Positions 10,766-19,179 of a DNA stretch of 64,000 nucleotides are shown here, piece by piece; within the stretch, counting starts at the first letter, position 1; each line of letters starts with the position of its first letter. The notes under the pieces were generated by a model, which saw nothing but the letters and a program-made list of their open reading frames with translations, ran no database searches and was not told the DNA's origin. A program made the position numbers and the translations under genes. This DNA comes from Bacteroidota bacterium. GTDB lineage: Bacteria; Bacteroidota; Ignavibacteria; Ignavibacteriales; Melioribacteraceae. The stretch lies in contig JAEWUC010000004.1 of the NCBI GenBank assembly GCA_023397505.1, positions 1 to 64,000 on the forward strand, in the 5' to 3' direction.

Positions 10766-10822
10766 CTATAACTTGACAAATGCCGAACAGTTTAAAGCGG
10801 TTGGCTTGTAAAATGGGTTATA
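10766..10822 (-). other. attC-like recombination site (candidate)
   Basis: Read on the minus strand, this 57-base segment folds like an integron attC. The outer arms are TATAAC and GTTATA. An unpaired spacer follows. The inner stem is ACAAGCC-AAC against GTT-C-GGC-AT-TTGT, so extra unpaired bases sit on one arm only, as in real attC sites. It lies exactly at the 3' end of the HNH-like gene, whose stop codon falls in the outer arm, which is the usual cassette layout. A GTTATGC core lies 22 bases upstream of the start codon of that same gene (11634-11640), where the other cassette boundary would be. No integrase is in the window. A single site could be chance; a covariance-model scan would decide. 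Confidence 0.35.
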
Positions 10823-11612
10823 ATTCTAAGTCTATCCAATTCAGTCCAAACTCTCTACACAAATTTGTCAATCGCGTTTTATTTACAGGTTTAGCTTCAA
10901 GAACTCTTGCTTCTTCATTCTTTATCAAATAATTATCACAGAATTGAAAATTACTTTGTAGCTTATGTCTCGCCATCATTTCAACACAATTAGCGTAGAA
11001 GAATATCATATTCTCAAGAGTTGGGTTTATAGACAATTTTTCATAAAAACTATATATACCGCTTTCTACTTTCAATGTTTGCCCGTCATTTATAAAAACG
11101 ATATAACCATATTCACCAACGGAAATACAAATTGAAGTAGTTGCTAGCAGATGGGCGAAAAAGAATGGTTGTGGAATAGAAAATGAAAATTTAAAAACTG
11201 AACCGTACGGTTTAGGTATTGTAAAAAACTCATTGGTTAAACATTTTAAAAAAAGTTTATCAAGTTTATAGGGGTCATTTCGTTTTATAATATCACCAAT
11301 ATTCTCTTTTGGAGTCTTTCTATCCCATCTAAGCATTTTATCTTTATATGTTAATCCATAATGTATTTTATGAGCCCACATCCAAATTTCATATTCGGTG
11401 GCGATATTCTTGCTTACTTTATTCTCTAAGACCGAAAGAACTTCATTATTACATTTATTACAACAGCTTATTTTTAGTTTACTGTAAAATATGGGTGTTT
11501 GATTAGGTAGTTTCATTTTAAGATTCCACAAATCAAATTTGTTTAACAACCATTTAGGTATAATATCTTCCATCGTTTCAGCGCTCAAATCACAGATAAA
11601 ACATTTTTTCAT
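10818..11612 (-). CDS. HNH-like zinc-binding protein of unknown function (possible gene cassette)
   Basis: The 264-residue protein opens with CFIC (residues 4-7) followed by METMEDIIPKWLL-like sequence and a second pair CNKCNN at 50-55. This is the frame of HNH endonuclease-like proteins (CxxC, EHIxPxW, CxxCN), but the usual His after Glu is Asp, so the metal-dependent nuclease centre may be lost. The remaining 200 residues match nothing I recognise; a region near residues 135-170 is hydrophobic and aromatic. There is no clear ribosome binding site before the ATG. It has no functional link to its neighbours, and the attC-like site at its 3' end suggests it arrived as a mobile cassette. Real gene likely; role unknown. 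Confidence 0.6.
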   Translation of the reverse strand: MKKCFICDLSAETMEDIIPKWLLNKFDLWNLKMKLPNQTPIFYSKLKISCCNKCNNEVLSVLENKVSKNIATEYEIWMWAHKIHYGLTYKDKMLRWDRKTPKENIGDIIKRNDPYKLDKLFLKCLTNEFFTIPKPYGSVFKFSFSIPQPFFFAHLLATTSICISVGEYGYIVFINDGQTLKVESGIYSFYEKLSINPTLENMIFFYANCVEMMARHKLQSNFQFCDNYLIKNEEARVLEAKPVNKTRLTNLCREFGLNWIDLEL

Positions 11613-11646
11613 AACTAACTATTCTTTATTGAAGCATAACATGTAT

Positions 11647-12378
11647 TTATTTTTTTACAAGTTTAATTATTTCAGGCAATATCTCACCTGCTTTTCCAAA
11701 AATCGAATAGTCGGCATATTGTGTCATTTCAGTCGGTTCAATATTAATTTCAACAAGATATGATCCTGCTTGTTTTGCACTCATCGGGATATAAGCTGCC
11801 GGGTAAACGACGGCGCTTGTACCAACCACAAAACAAATATCACTCCACTCGGCAGCAGTCTCGCCCCCGGTAAATTGATCTTGTGGCAGCATCTCGCCAA
11901 ACCAAACAACATCCGGACGAATTAAACCGCCGCAATTTTTACATTTAGGAACAGAGCTCAATTTTTCAAAATCGGTGATTTTATAGAACGTTTTACAATC
12001 GCTGCAAAAATTTCTTTCAATATTTCCATGGAGTTCAAAAATTTTTGTTGAGCCTGCGCGACGGTGAAGATTGTCGATGTTCTGTGTTACAACCGTAACT
12101 TCGTAATATTTTTCCAATTCTGCTATTGCTGTGTGGCCCGCATTAGGTTCAACATTGTTTATAATATCTCTCCGGTGTTGATACCATTCCCAAACTAAAT
12201 CCGGGTTGCGCATGAAAGCATCGAAGCTGGCAAGTTCCTCAGGTTTCATTTTATTCCAAATACCGTCCGCACCTCGGAAAGTTGCAATGCCGCTCTCGGC
12301 TGAAATACCCGCGCCTGTAAAGAAAACAATTTTCTTTGCAGTTTCTAATTTATTTACAAATTCTTTTTTGAAATTCAT
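11647..12378 (-). CDS. cobB: NAD-dependent protein deacylase, class III sirtuin (CobB/SIRT5 type)
   Basis: Sir2-family enzyme that removes acyl groups from protein lysines using NAD. Counting from the ATG (243 residues), the motifs are GAGISAESGIATFRG near 22-36, TQNIDNLH near 98-105, the catalytic His in LHGN (about 117), and a structural zinc site CxxC...CxxC (about 125/128 and 146/149), then GTSAVVYPAA. WEWYQHRR (Tyr66, Arg69) matches the Tyr-x-x-Arg pair that recognises succinyl and malonyl groups in SIRT5 and CobB, so desuccinylase or demalonylase activity is predicted. A TTG two codons upstream is also in frame; ATG is preferred. The upstream TPR gene ends 49 bases away, separated by a strong hairpin. 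Confidence 0.9.
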   Translation of the reverse strand: MNFKKEFVNKLETAKKIVFFTGAGISAESGIATFRGADGIWNKMKPEELASFDAFMRNPDLVWEWYQHRRDIINNVEPNAGHTAIAELEKYYEVTVVTQNIDNLHRRAGSTKIFELHGNIERNFCSDCKTFYKITDFEKLSSVPKCKNCGGLIRPDVVWFGEMLPQDQFTGGETAAEWSDICFVVGTSAVVYPAAYIPMSAKQAGSYLVEINIEPTEMTQYADYSIFGKAGEILPEIIKLVKK

Positions 12379-12391
12379 TGTCAATTTGAAA

Positions 12392-12417
12392 ACCCTTCCC
12401 TCTTAGAAAGGAAGGGT
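12392..12417 (-). repeat. Palindromic hairpin between TPR gene and sirtuin (terminator or dispersed repeat)
   Basis: A perfect 8-base stem, ACCCTTCC paired with GGAAGGGT, with a 10-base loop. On the minus strand the second arm is followed by TTTC, a weak T tract, so partial termination after the TPR gene is possible. Its pyrimidine-rich arm resembles the longer palindrome at 31492-31515. Confidence 0.5.
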
Positions 12418-12427
12418 AGGAAAGGTT

Positions 12428-13204
12428 TCATTCGTCTTTGATATCGTTCAATAATTTTTTTGCTTCAGCAATTCTTTTGTCATCGTCCTGGTGTTGTTTG
12501 GGAGATGTAAGTGCTTTGTTTAACATGGTTCTTGCTGTTTCATATTCATCTTCACGGATTAAAGAAATTGCATAATCAACATAAAACATTATATAATTAG
12601 GATGAAGCTGGATTGCCTTTTTGTATTCTGCGATTGCAATTTCATTATCTGCCCAGCCCAAACCCAAAACAGATCTTGCAGGTTTCCATTTTTCACTTGT
12701 CTTAGCATGAGTTCTTCCTAAAACATAATGGGCAACGCCTTGAGCAAAGTTTCCGCCATTGTTAAGTTGTATTGCTTTTTCGACATCGGCACGAACAGAA
12801 TTTACCACACCGGCAACAGAAAAAATTCCTTTAAACAGGGCTATCCTTCCATTCGCAATTGCACGGCGCAAATAGGAAATGGATTTATCCGGTCCAAATT
12901 TTACGGCTTTCTCTGCATATTCAAGTGCGGTTTGATATGTTGCAATTTGAGCATCTTCCTGAGAGCTTGTACTGCTCGGCATTTTTTCTCCAAGGTCAAC
13001 ATAAACTCGTGAAAGCCGCCAAATAACTTCCCAATTATTGGCATCTATTTTTTCGGCTTTCTTCAACACTTCAAGTTGTTTTTCGTTGTTAAATTCTTTG
13101 TAATATTTTTCGGAGTCATCAACTAGTTGATCGATGTTTTGAGCTGGTAAAATTGCTGTAAAGAGGAAAATAAATAATGCTGAAATGAATTTGTTTTTTT
13201 TCAT
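12428..13204 (-). CDS. Exported TPR-repeat protein
   Basis: A 258-residue protein with an N-terminal signal peptide (KKNKFISALFIFLFTAILPA, cleavage near AQN), so it probably acts in the periplasm. The mature part is all helical with tetratricopeptide-like units: ANNWEVIWRLSRVYVDLG, ALEYAEKAVKFGPDKSISYL, GVAHYVLGRTHAKTSEKW, EIAIAEYKKAIQLHPNYIMF and EYETARTMLNKAL. It resembles the small secreted TPR proteins common in Bacteroidota and the RMD1-like regulators of microtubule dynamics by helical pattern, but no specific role can be assigned. It lies 32 bases downstream of the exoribonuclease gene in the same direction and may share its transcript. Confidence 0.8.
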   Translation of the reverse strand: MKKNKFISALFIFLFTAILPAQNIDQLVDDSEKYYKEFNNEKQLEVLKKAEKIDANNWEVIWRLSRVYVDLGEKMPSSTSSQEDAQIATYQTALEYAEKAVKFGPDKSISYLRRAIANGRIALFKGIFSVAGVVNSVRADVEKAIQLNNGGNFAQGVAHYVLGRTHAKTSEKWKPARSVLGLGWADNEIAIAEYKKAIQLHPNYIMFYVDYAISLIREDEYETARTMLNKALTSPKQHQDDDKRIAEAKKLLNDIKDE

Positions 13205-13236
13205 ATGTGTTCCTCTTGATTTGTCTTGTTATACTT

Positions 13237-14196
13237 TTACTCCCCCTCTTCGGGAATATAAAGCGATGTATTTGCAAGCGGAAGGAATCGTGTCCACCTG
13301 CCTGATTTATTTTTATCTGTTTCTATAGCCGATTTATATGCGTTTGTTTTCGCACTAAGTTCATCGGCTTGATAGAGTATAATTGCTTCCAAAGTTTTTG
13401 GTTCAACCGGAGAAGCAAATTCAAGTTTGCCCTGGTGGCTTAATATTAAATGAAGAAGTTGATCTTTTAATTCTTCCGGAAAATTTTTTATCGATGCCGC
13501 ATTTCTCTCAACGATTAATGCACCGATCATGATGTGTCCGATAAGTTTTCCTTTATCTGAATAATCGAATGTTGTTTCCGAAGTAAGCTCTTCTGTTTTT
13601 CCAAAATCATGAAGTATTGCGCCGCTTATTAATAAATCGCGTTTTACTTCAGGATGAATTGAACACATTAAATCGCAGATGCGTATTATTTCAAGCGTGT
13701 GTTCAAGCAATCCGTGAATGTAAGCGTGATGCCAACTTTTACCTGCCGGCGTCCGAGTATATTTTTGCAAATTGCCGCTGTCAAAAACCTTTTTGATTAA
13801 TTCATTTAAGAATGGATTGTTAATTGATTCGATTACCTTTTCAAATTCTCTTATCATTTCATCAAGCGGTCGTTTCGATTTTGGAAGAAAATCCTCTGAA
13901 CCTACATTATCATCTTCAACCGCTAAGCGGATTTTTTCAATTTTTATTTGAGGTGATCCGTTGAACTCTTCAATTACCCCTGCCACTTTAACAATTTTTC
14001 CTTCGGCAATATCTTTAGATAAAGTTTCTATTTTATCCCATACTTTTGCCGGTAGTGTTGCGGACCTATCCCGTAATTCGAGGTTTAAATATGGTCTGCC
14101 GTTTTTGGCGGTTTTAATTTCAAATTTATTAACCATCAGAAATAAAATAATTTCTTCGCCGATAGATATTTCGTTTAGTTCTTTTTGAACAATCAT
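13237..14196 (-). CDS. 3'-5' exoribonuclease, YhaM family (OB fold + HD domain)
   Basis: The 319-residue protein has an N-terminal OB-fold nucleic-acid binding domain (about 10-95, with KNGRPYLNLELRDRSATLPAKVWD) and a C-terminal HD phosphohydrolase domain: WHHAYIHGLLEHTLE around 155-169 and ILHDFGK with the His196-Asp197 metal pair. This architecture is that of YhaM/CBF1, a metal-dependent 3'-5' exoribonuclease involved in RNA turnover in Firmicutes and widespread elsewhere. Length matches the family (about 310-320). A substrate other than RNA, such as single-stranded DNA, is possible. It precedes the TPR gene and follows the NusG-like gene in one minus-strand run. Confidence 0.85.
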   Translation of the reverse strand: MIVQKELNEISIGEEIILFLMVNKFEIKTAKNGRPYLNLELRDRSATLPAKVWDKIETLSKDIAEGKIVKVAGVIEEFNGSPQIKIEKIRLAVEDDNVGSEDFLPKSKRPLDEMIREFEKVIESINNPFLNELIKKVFDSGNLQKYTRTPAGKSWHHAYIHGLLEHTLEIIRICDLMCSIHPEVKRDLLISGAILHDFGKTEELTSETTFDYSDKGKLIGHIMIGALIVERNAASIKNFPEELKDQLLHLILSHQGKLEFASPVEPKTLEAIILYQADELSAKTNAYKSAIETDKNKSGRWTRFLPLANTSLYIPEEGE

Positions 14197-14280
14197 CTTT
14201 GTTTTATTGGATTAATATTTAATTCGAAATATGGATTAGAATCTGAAGCAAGTTAGTGAAAAAATATCGAAGGATAAAGT

Positions 14281-14802
14281 TCAGTTTTCCAATAATTTTA
14301 TTATGCTTTCCTTTGGCAATCGTACAAGAACCGATCTTTGCAATAAATCAATTGATACTGAAAGAAACGTTTCGTTGTTCTTTTCTTGAACTACACCAAT
14401 AACATCTGTAAACGGACCGGATGTTATTCTAACTTTTGTACCAACTTCAATTCTATCGGATATAAAAACTTCGGGGCTTTCGGCCAGCATTATTCTCAAA
14501 TTATTAATTTGCCAATCGGGTATTATAGCCGGCTTACCGTTGAAAGCAACGGTTCTAACAATTGGAGGGTTTTGCATCGCACGTGTTCTACCTTTTTCAT
14601 CAGTTCTAATAAATACATAACTTCTAAAAATAGGTTCTTGAATTTTTTTCCTTCTGTCGCTCCATTTTTTTGTTACAGTAATAGTTGGCAAATAATTTTC
14701 AATCTTTACTTCATCCAGATACAACTGCGCTTTAAACTCGTGGCGCGGTTTTGTATAAAGGGCATACCAGCTAATTTTCCAGTTTGAATTCTCGGCAGGC
14801 AT
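14281..14802 (-). CDS. UpxY/RfaH-like NusG paralogue (transcription antiterminator)
   Basis: The 173-residue protein has a NusG N-terminal (NGN) domain, SWYALYTKPRHEFKAQLYL through FRSYVFIRTDE, and a C-terminal KOW domain (RITSGPFTDVIGVVQEKN). WYALYTKPRHE and the long FRSYVF segment are typical of specialised paralogues such as UpxY and RfaH rather than housekeeping NusG, which normally sits beside secE and ribosomal protein genes; none is here. Such paralogues bind RNA polymerase and let it read through long surface-polysaccharide operons. It lies 18 bases after the hybrid kinase gene, so the two are probably co-transcribed. Its target is unknown; the sugar cluster 15 kb away is one candidate. 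Confidence 0.8.
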   Translation of the reverse strand: MPAENSNWKISWYALYTKPRHEFKAQLYLDEVKIENYLPTITVTKKWSDRRKKIQEPIFRSYVFIRTDEKGRTRAMQNPPIVRTVAFNGKPAIIPDWQINNLRIMLAESPEVFISDRIEVGTKVRITSGPFTDVIGVVQEKNNETFLSVSIDLLQRSVLVRLPKESIIKLLEN

Positions 14803-14820
14803 TTTTACTCTCTTTAAAAA

Positions 14821-16311
14821 TCAAGATTGGAATAACAAATCTTTCATATTATCAATTAGTTTTACTAAGTCGGCGGGTTTGGAAATTATTCGATCGACGC
14901 CAAGTTTTGAATAAGATCTTTTTAAATCATCGCTTAACTTTGCGGAAATTACAATTATAGGAATGTTCCTGCCGGATTCGCGTTTACCGATAGCTTCAAC
15001 CAATTGTACTCCGTCCATTAACGGCATATCGTGATCGGTAATTATCATCGTCGGTAATATTTCACGAATCATTCGTATCGCTTCGTACCCATTGTTAGCT
15101 GTTTTTATTTCGAAGTTGGAAAAATTTGATTCAATTACTTTTTTATACAATGCAAGCACACTTGCTTCATCTTCAACAATAAGAACATAATTTTTTGCTT
15201 CGGGTATTGTAATATGAAATTCGCTGCCCTCGCCCGTTTGAGTGTAAAACCAAATTTGTCCGCCGTGCTTTTCAACTATTTCTTTAGTTAAAGTCAGACC
15301 CATACCGCTGCCTTTTTCACCATTCGTTCCGGGTAAAACTAATTTTTGATCTATTCTGAACAATTTTTGTTGATTCTCATCCGAAATACCGCATCCTTCA
15401 TCACGGACAACTATTTCAATCATTCCTTCTTTAAATCTTGACGAACTGATATAAACCGTTTTTTCTTCGGCACTGAATTTTATCGCGTTGCTTGTAAGAT
15501 GAATAATTGCCTGTCCGATTAATCTTTCATCGGCATTCATAAAAAGATCCGGATCAACATCTACTTTGATATCAATATTTTTTCTTACGGCAACACCGGT
15601 TAACGGTGCAACTGCGTTGGCGATTGCATTTTTAATATTAAGCCGAGAAGGCTCAACTTTTACGCGACCGGTTTGAAGGCGCGACCAATCAAGCAGGCAA
15701 TTAATATAATCGAGCTGGGATTTTGATGAATCATAAATGTATTGTAAATATTCCGCTCTCTCTTCTTCGGTAATGTCCGATTCGTTTAACAAAATTTCGG
15801 AAAACCCGAGTAAAGTTGTAAACGGAGCTCTAAGATCATGAGATACTATATTTATAAACTTGTCTTTGTTTGCGTTTAATTCTTTAAGAACTTCAACTTG
15901 TCTTTTCGCATCAAGTTCACTCTGCTTGAACTGTGTTATATCCGATATTGCGCTGGTTCTCTCTTTAATTTTACTATCGCCGTTTCTACAAAGGACTAAA
16001 TTTTCTTTAAACCAAATTTTATCACCCGATTTGGATTTTATCCTATACGAAAATTCGGATGAGTTTAATGCTGAATTTTTTTCAAGCTCGGCTAGTATTT
16101 TTTTAACTGATTCACGATCTTCTTCAGCAATTAGCGAGTAATGCTTTTCAGGTAGAGATTGTATTTCTTCCGAGGAATAACCGGAAATATCTTTTACATT
16201 GGAGGTACAAAAATACTTTTCTTCAGGTGAGTCTTTTGATAAAACAAAAAACATATTCGTAGAAGATGATAAAAGTTCTAACGTTGTGATATCCAGACCG
16301 CTTAAATCCAT
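14821..16311 (-). CDS. Hybrid sensor histidine kinase (PAS, HisKA, HATPase, receiver)
   Basis: A 496-residue soluble kinase with no membrane segment. A PAS domain spans about 10-130 (ending in the PAC-like SAISDITQFKQ), followed by HisKA with the phosphoacceptor His158 in VSHDLRAPF, an HATPase domain (NAIKFS, DEGCGIS, GSGMGLTLTKEI) to about 372, and a C-terminal receiver domain with NYVLIVEDE, ITDHDMP (Asp426) and the switch Lys in ISKPAD. A cytoplasmic signal is likely. No separate response regulator with an output domain is adjacent; the receiver may pass phosphate on or act by itself. The NusG paralogue follows directly. The gene is divergent from the TonB receptor gene, with 132 bases between them. 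Confidence 0.9.
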   Translation of the reverse strand: MDLSGLDITTLELLSSSTNMFFVLSKDSPEEKYFCTSNVKDISGYSSEEIQSLPEKHYSLIAEEDRESVKKILAELEKNSALNSSEFSYRIKSKSGDKIWFKENLVLCRNGDSKIKERTSAISDITQFKQSELDAKRQVEVLKELNANKDKFINIVSHDLRAPFTTLLGFSEILLNESDITEEERAEYLQYIYDSSKSQLDYINCLLDWSRLQTGRVKVEPSRLNIKNAIANAVAPLTGVAVRKNIDIKVDVDPDLFMNADERLIGQAIIHLTSNAIKFSAEEKTVYISSSRFKEGMIEIVVRDEGCGISDENQQKLFRIDQKLVLPGTNGEKGSGMGLTLTKEIVEKHGGQIWFYTQTGEGSEFHITIPEAKNYVLIVEDEASVLALYKKVIESNFSNFEIKTANNGYEAIRMIREILPTMIITDHDMPLMDGVQLVEAIGKRESGRNIPIIVISAKLSDDLKRSYSKLGVDRIISKPADLVKLIDNMKDLLFQS

Positions 16312-16443
16312 ACTCTCAGTAATTGGTTACAACTGTTTCAAATATAAAAAAATAGTTTTAATAGAACCTAATAGATTTTTTATTTTAAGAAACTTCCTGC
16401 AGCCCTGTTGTGTTACGGATTATTGATAATATAAAGGTAAAAA

Positions 16444-18726
16444 ATGAAAGTCATTAAACTGTTGTTTGCTGTTGCTGCTTTATTCAATTCCGTTCTACTT
16501 TCACAAGATCTAAACGGAATAATAACCGGCAAAACCATTGATAAATTCAGCAAAGAAGTTCTGCCCGGGGTTAATATTTTAATTGTTGGCACAAACATTG
16601 GCGCAGCAACGGATATTAATGGCGAGTTTGAAATTAAAGGGCTGGCTGTTGGTACTTACCAGGTTAGAGCATCCTTTGTTGGATATAATACGATAATTAA
16701 AACCGATGTTGTTGTAAACAATTCAAGCCCGGTAAATTTATTGTTTGAGTTGACTGAATCTGTGATTCAGCTTGAAGGCGTTACGGTCAGATCGGATTAT
16801 TTTGATATGAACCGGACAGAGTTAAATAGCGTATCAAGTTTTAGTTATGAAGAAATACGCCGCGCACCAGGCGGATTTGAAGATGTTGTGCGCGCATTAT
16901 CTGTACTGCCGGGCGTTGCACAGGCAAGTGCCGGTCGTAATGATCTGGTTGTGCGCGGAGGTGCGCCGTCGGAAAATCTTTATTTAGTTGACGGCTTTGT
17001 TGTTCCGAATATTAATCACTTCGGAAGCCAAGGCGCTACAGGAGGACCATTGAGTTTTGTTAATCTTGACTTTGTTCGCGAAACAACTTTTTCAACTGGT
17101 GGTTTTTCCGCTTTGTACGGCGATAAACTTTCTTCTGTTTTAAGAATTGATTTACGCGAAGGACGAAAGGATAAAATTGGCGGTAAAGCTACAATTTCAG
17201 CTTCACAATTCGGATTAAATCTCGAAGGACCGGTTTCGGAAAAAAGTAATTTTATTTTTTCCGCAAGAAGAAGTTACCTCGATTTTATTTTCAACGCTGC
17301 GGGTTTCAATTTTGTACCGGAATATTATGATGTCCTTGGAAAATATTCTTACGATATCGATAACAAAAACAAGATTTCATATTTATTCATCGGCGCGTTC
17401 GATAGAGTTAAGTTCAACAACAAAGATTCCGACGACCTTTACGAAAACTCAAGAATTCTGGGCAGCGACCAAAATCAATATGTTACGGGAATATCTTATA
17501 GAAAATTATTCGATCAAGGTTTCATGAATTTAACATTGAGCAGATACTTCACAGATTACGATTCTTCGCAAAGGGATACGTTGTTAAATCCAATCTTTCT
17601 AAATCAATCACGCGAACAGGAGGATGAATTAAAAGGAGATGCCGTTTTAAAATTGTCTTCAACATCGGAATTGAATTTCGGCGCCTCGATAAAACTCATT
17701 AAGTTTAATGCCGATATAAAACTTCCAAATTTCAAAACTACATTCGGCGAAACTTTGAATATTACATCGTTGACAACACAAAAGAATTTTACGAAGTATA
17801 ATTTGTTCGTCCAATATTCCGATATTCTTTTCGAACGAATTCCCTACAACATCGGTTTGCGCGGCGATTATTTCAGCGGCATTGAATCTAAATTTTATTT
17901 AAGTCCGCGGATTTCGGCAGCATACATGTTAAGTGAAACAGCAAGCATTAATTTATCAGCAGGAATTTACACGCAAAGCCCATCTTATATTTGGCTTGCG
18001 GCGGAAGAAGTAAATAAAAATTTGAAAGCAGTTAAAGTCAATCAAGTTGTGTTGGGTTACGAAAGAAAACTTCGTGATGATTTAAGGGTTAAAGTTGAAG
18101 GATTTTACAAAGATTACGTGGATTACCCGGCAAGTGTTTTGAGACCATACCTTGTTTTGGCTAATACCGGCGCGGGTTACGGCGGCGGTGATGATAATTT
18201 TTCAGCTTTCGGTTTGGAAACGCTTGTAAGCGAAGGAAAGGGAAATGTACATGGCGTTGAGTTTTCTCTTCAAAAAAAATCATCCAATCTTCCTCATTAC
18301 GGAATTTTGAGTGTCACATATAGTGAAGCAAGATTTGCAGGACTAGACGGTATTGAAAGAGCGGGTACATATAGTCAGAAGTGGATAGTGAATTTATCGG
18401 GCGGTTATGTGTTTAATGAAAAATGGGAAACATCTTTTAAATTCAGATTTGCAACGGGTAATCCATATACTCCGTATAATTCCGACGGAACACAAAGCGT
18501 TGTAAATTTTAATGCTTATAGATTCGAACCGCTTCACTCGCTTGATATTCGCGTTGATAGAAAATGGTTTTTTGAAAGTCTTACATTAATAACATATATA
18601 GATATTCAAAACATTTACAACAACAAAAATTCAAACTCAATCCGCTACGATTACCGAACAGGCGAGATTGATAAAGAATCGAGTATCGGTTTGCTGCCGT
18701 CAATCGGAATTAGTTTGGAGTTCTAG
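16444..18726 (+). CDS. TonB-dependent outer membrane receptor with carboxypeptidase-like N-terminal domain
   Basis: A 760-residue protein with signal peptide (ending LLSQDLNG). Residues about 23-110 form a CarboxypepD_reg-like domain (LPGVNILIVGTN, GEFEIKGLAVGTYQVRASFVGY). The plug domain follows (VVRALSVLPGVAQASAGRND, LVVRGGAPSENLYLVDGF), then a long beta barrel ending in an aromatic residue (GISLEF), as expected for outer-membrane insertion. These receptors import siderophores, vitamins, glycans or peptides using TonB energy. No SusD partner or metabolic gene lies beside it, so the substrate cannot be inferred. A reasonable AAAGG ribosome binding site precedes the ATG. Confidence 0.9.
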   Translation: MKVIKLLFAVAALFNSVLLSQDLNGIITGKTIDKFSKEVLPGVNILIVGTNIGAATDINGEFEIKGLAVGTYQVRASFVGYNTIIKTDVVVNNSSPVNLLFELTESVIQLEGVTVRSDYFDMNRTELNSVSSFSYEEIRRAPGGFEDVVRALSVLPGVAQASAGRNDLVVRGGAPSENLYLVDGFVVPNINHFGSQGATGGPLSFVNLDFVRETTFSTGGFSALYGDKLSSVLRIDLREGRKDKIGGKATISASQFGLNLEGPVSEKSNFIFSARRSYLDFIFNAAGFNFVPEYYDVLGKYSYDIDNKNKISYLFIGAFDRVKFNNKDSDDLYENSRILGSDQNQYVTGISYRKLFDQGFMNLTLSRYFTDYDSSQRDTLLNPIFLNQSREQEDELKGDAVLKLSSTSELNFGASIKLIKFNADIKLPNFKTTFGETLNITSLTTQKNFTKYNLFVQYSDILFERIPYNIGLRGDYFSGIESKFYLSPRISAAYMLSETASINLSAGIYTQSPSYIWLAAEEVNKNLKAVKVNQVVLGYERKLRDDLRVKVEGFYKDYVDYPASVLRPYLVLANTGAGYGGGDDNFSAFGLETLVSEGKGNVHGVEFSLQKKSSNLPHYGILSVTYSEARFAGLDGIERAGTYSQKWIVNLSGGYVFNEKWETSFKFRFATGNPYTPYNSDGTQSVVNFNAYRFEPLHSLDIRVDRKWFFESLTLITYIDIQNIYNNKNSNSIRYDYRTGEIDKESSIGLLPSIGISLEF

Positions 18727-18839
18727 TTTTACAAATTTTTTTCTTTATTGATTTAATTCTTTACAGATTACCAAGTCATTCCCGAACGTTTTTACTTGTC
18801 CGGCATCTTGTTGAACGGATCTGGAATCTAAAAAAGAAT

Positions 18840-18854
18840 ACCGTTTCTAACGGT
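18840..18854. repeat. 15-base inverted repeat in the gap after the TonB receptor gene
   Basis: ACCGTT and AACGGT flank a TCT loop. It lies in a 226-base stretch (18727-18952) with no gene that I can support on either strand. No T tract follows, so it is not a convincing terminator. The stretch also contains ATTCCC and GGAATC pieces that could be remnants of a dispersed intergenic repeat; this is only an impression. Confidence 0.3.
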
Positions 18855-18952
18855 GATTCCCTGAGAACGAAGGTCACGGACATGTCGAATACATATCGGC
18901 TAGCATCGGTGATATCTATAATCCTTTCGTACCTAAAATACAGTTTAAAAAG

Positions 18953-19126
18953 CTATTTAATTTTCCCCAATATTTTTTCGCCGACAAAAATTGTAAGGAA
19001 ACCAAGCCCTGTAAATACACCTAAAGTAAAAGCCGCAACTCGTCCCGTTTCAATGAAACTATAAATCAAAACTGAGACAAGGAAAACTATAAATCCTATA
19101 ATGCGAATTAGTTTGTTGTTGTCCAT
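18953..19126 (-). CDS. Small two-helix membrane protein (57 residues)
   Basis: A short open frame with ATG start and TAG stop. The product begins MDNNKLIRIIGFIVFLVSVL and has two hydrophobic helices, about residues 8-24 and 31-49, separated by a short polar turn (SFIETGR), with a Lys-rich C terminus (EKILGKIK). This hairpin layout with positive ends looks like a genuine inner-membrane miniprotein. A GGGGG stretch lies about 12 bases before the ATG as a poor ribosome binding site. It follows the NtrC-type regulator gene in the same direction by 53 bases and may be the last gene of the two-component operon. No family recognised. A plus-strand frame of 60 codons overlaps it but has no protein-like character. 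Confidence 0.6.
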   Translation of the reverse strand: MDNNKLIRIIGFIVFLVSVLIYSFIETGRVAAFTLGVFTGLGFLTIFVGEKILGKIK

Positions 19127-19179
19127 CTTAATATTCCCCCAAATAAATTGTTACTTATAAATTTATTCGATCAAAAAAA

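Noticed and set aside
18882..19064. Plus-strand open frame of 60 codons
   Set aside because: The minus-strand frame here encodes a much more plausible two-helix membrane protein in line with the neighbouring operon.
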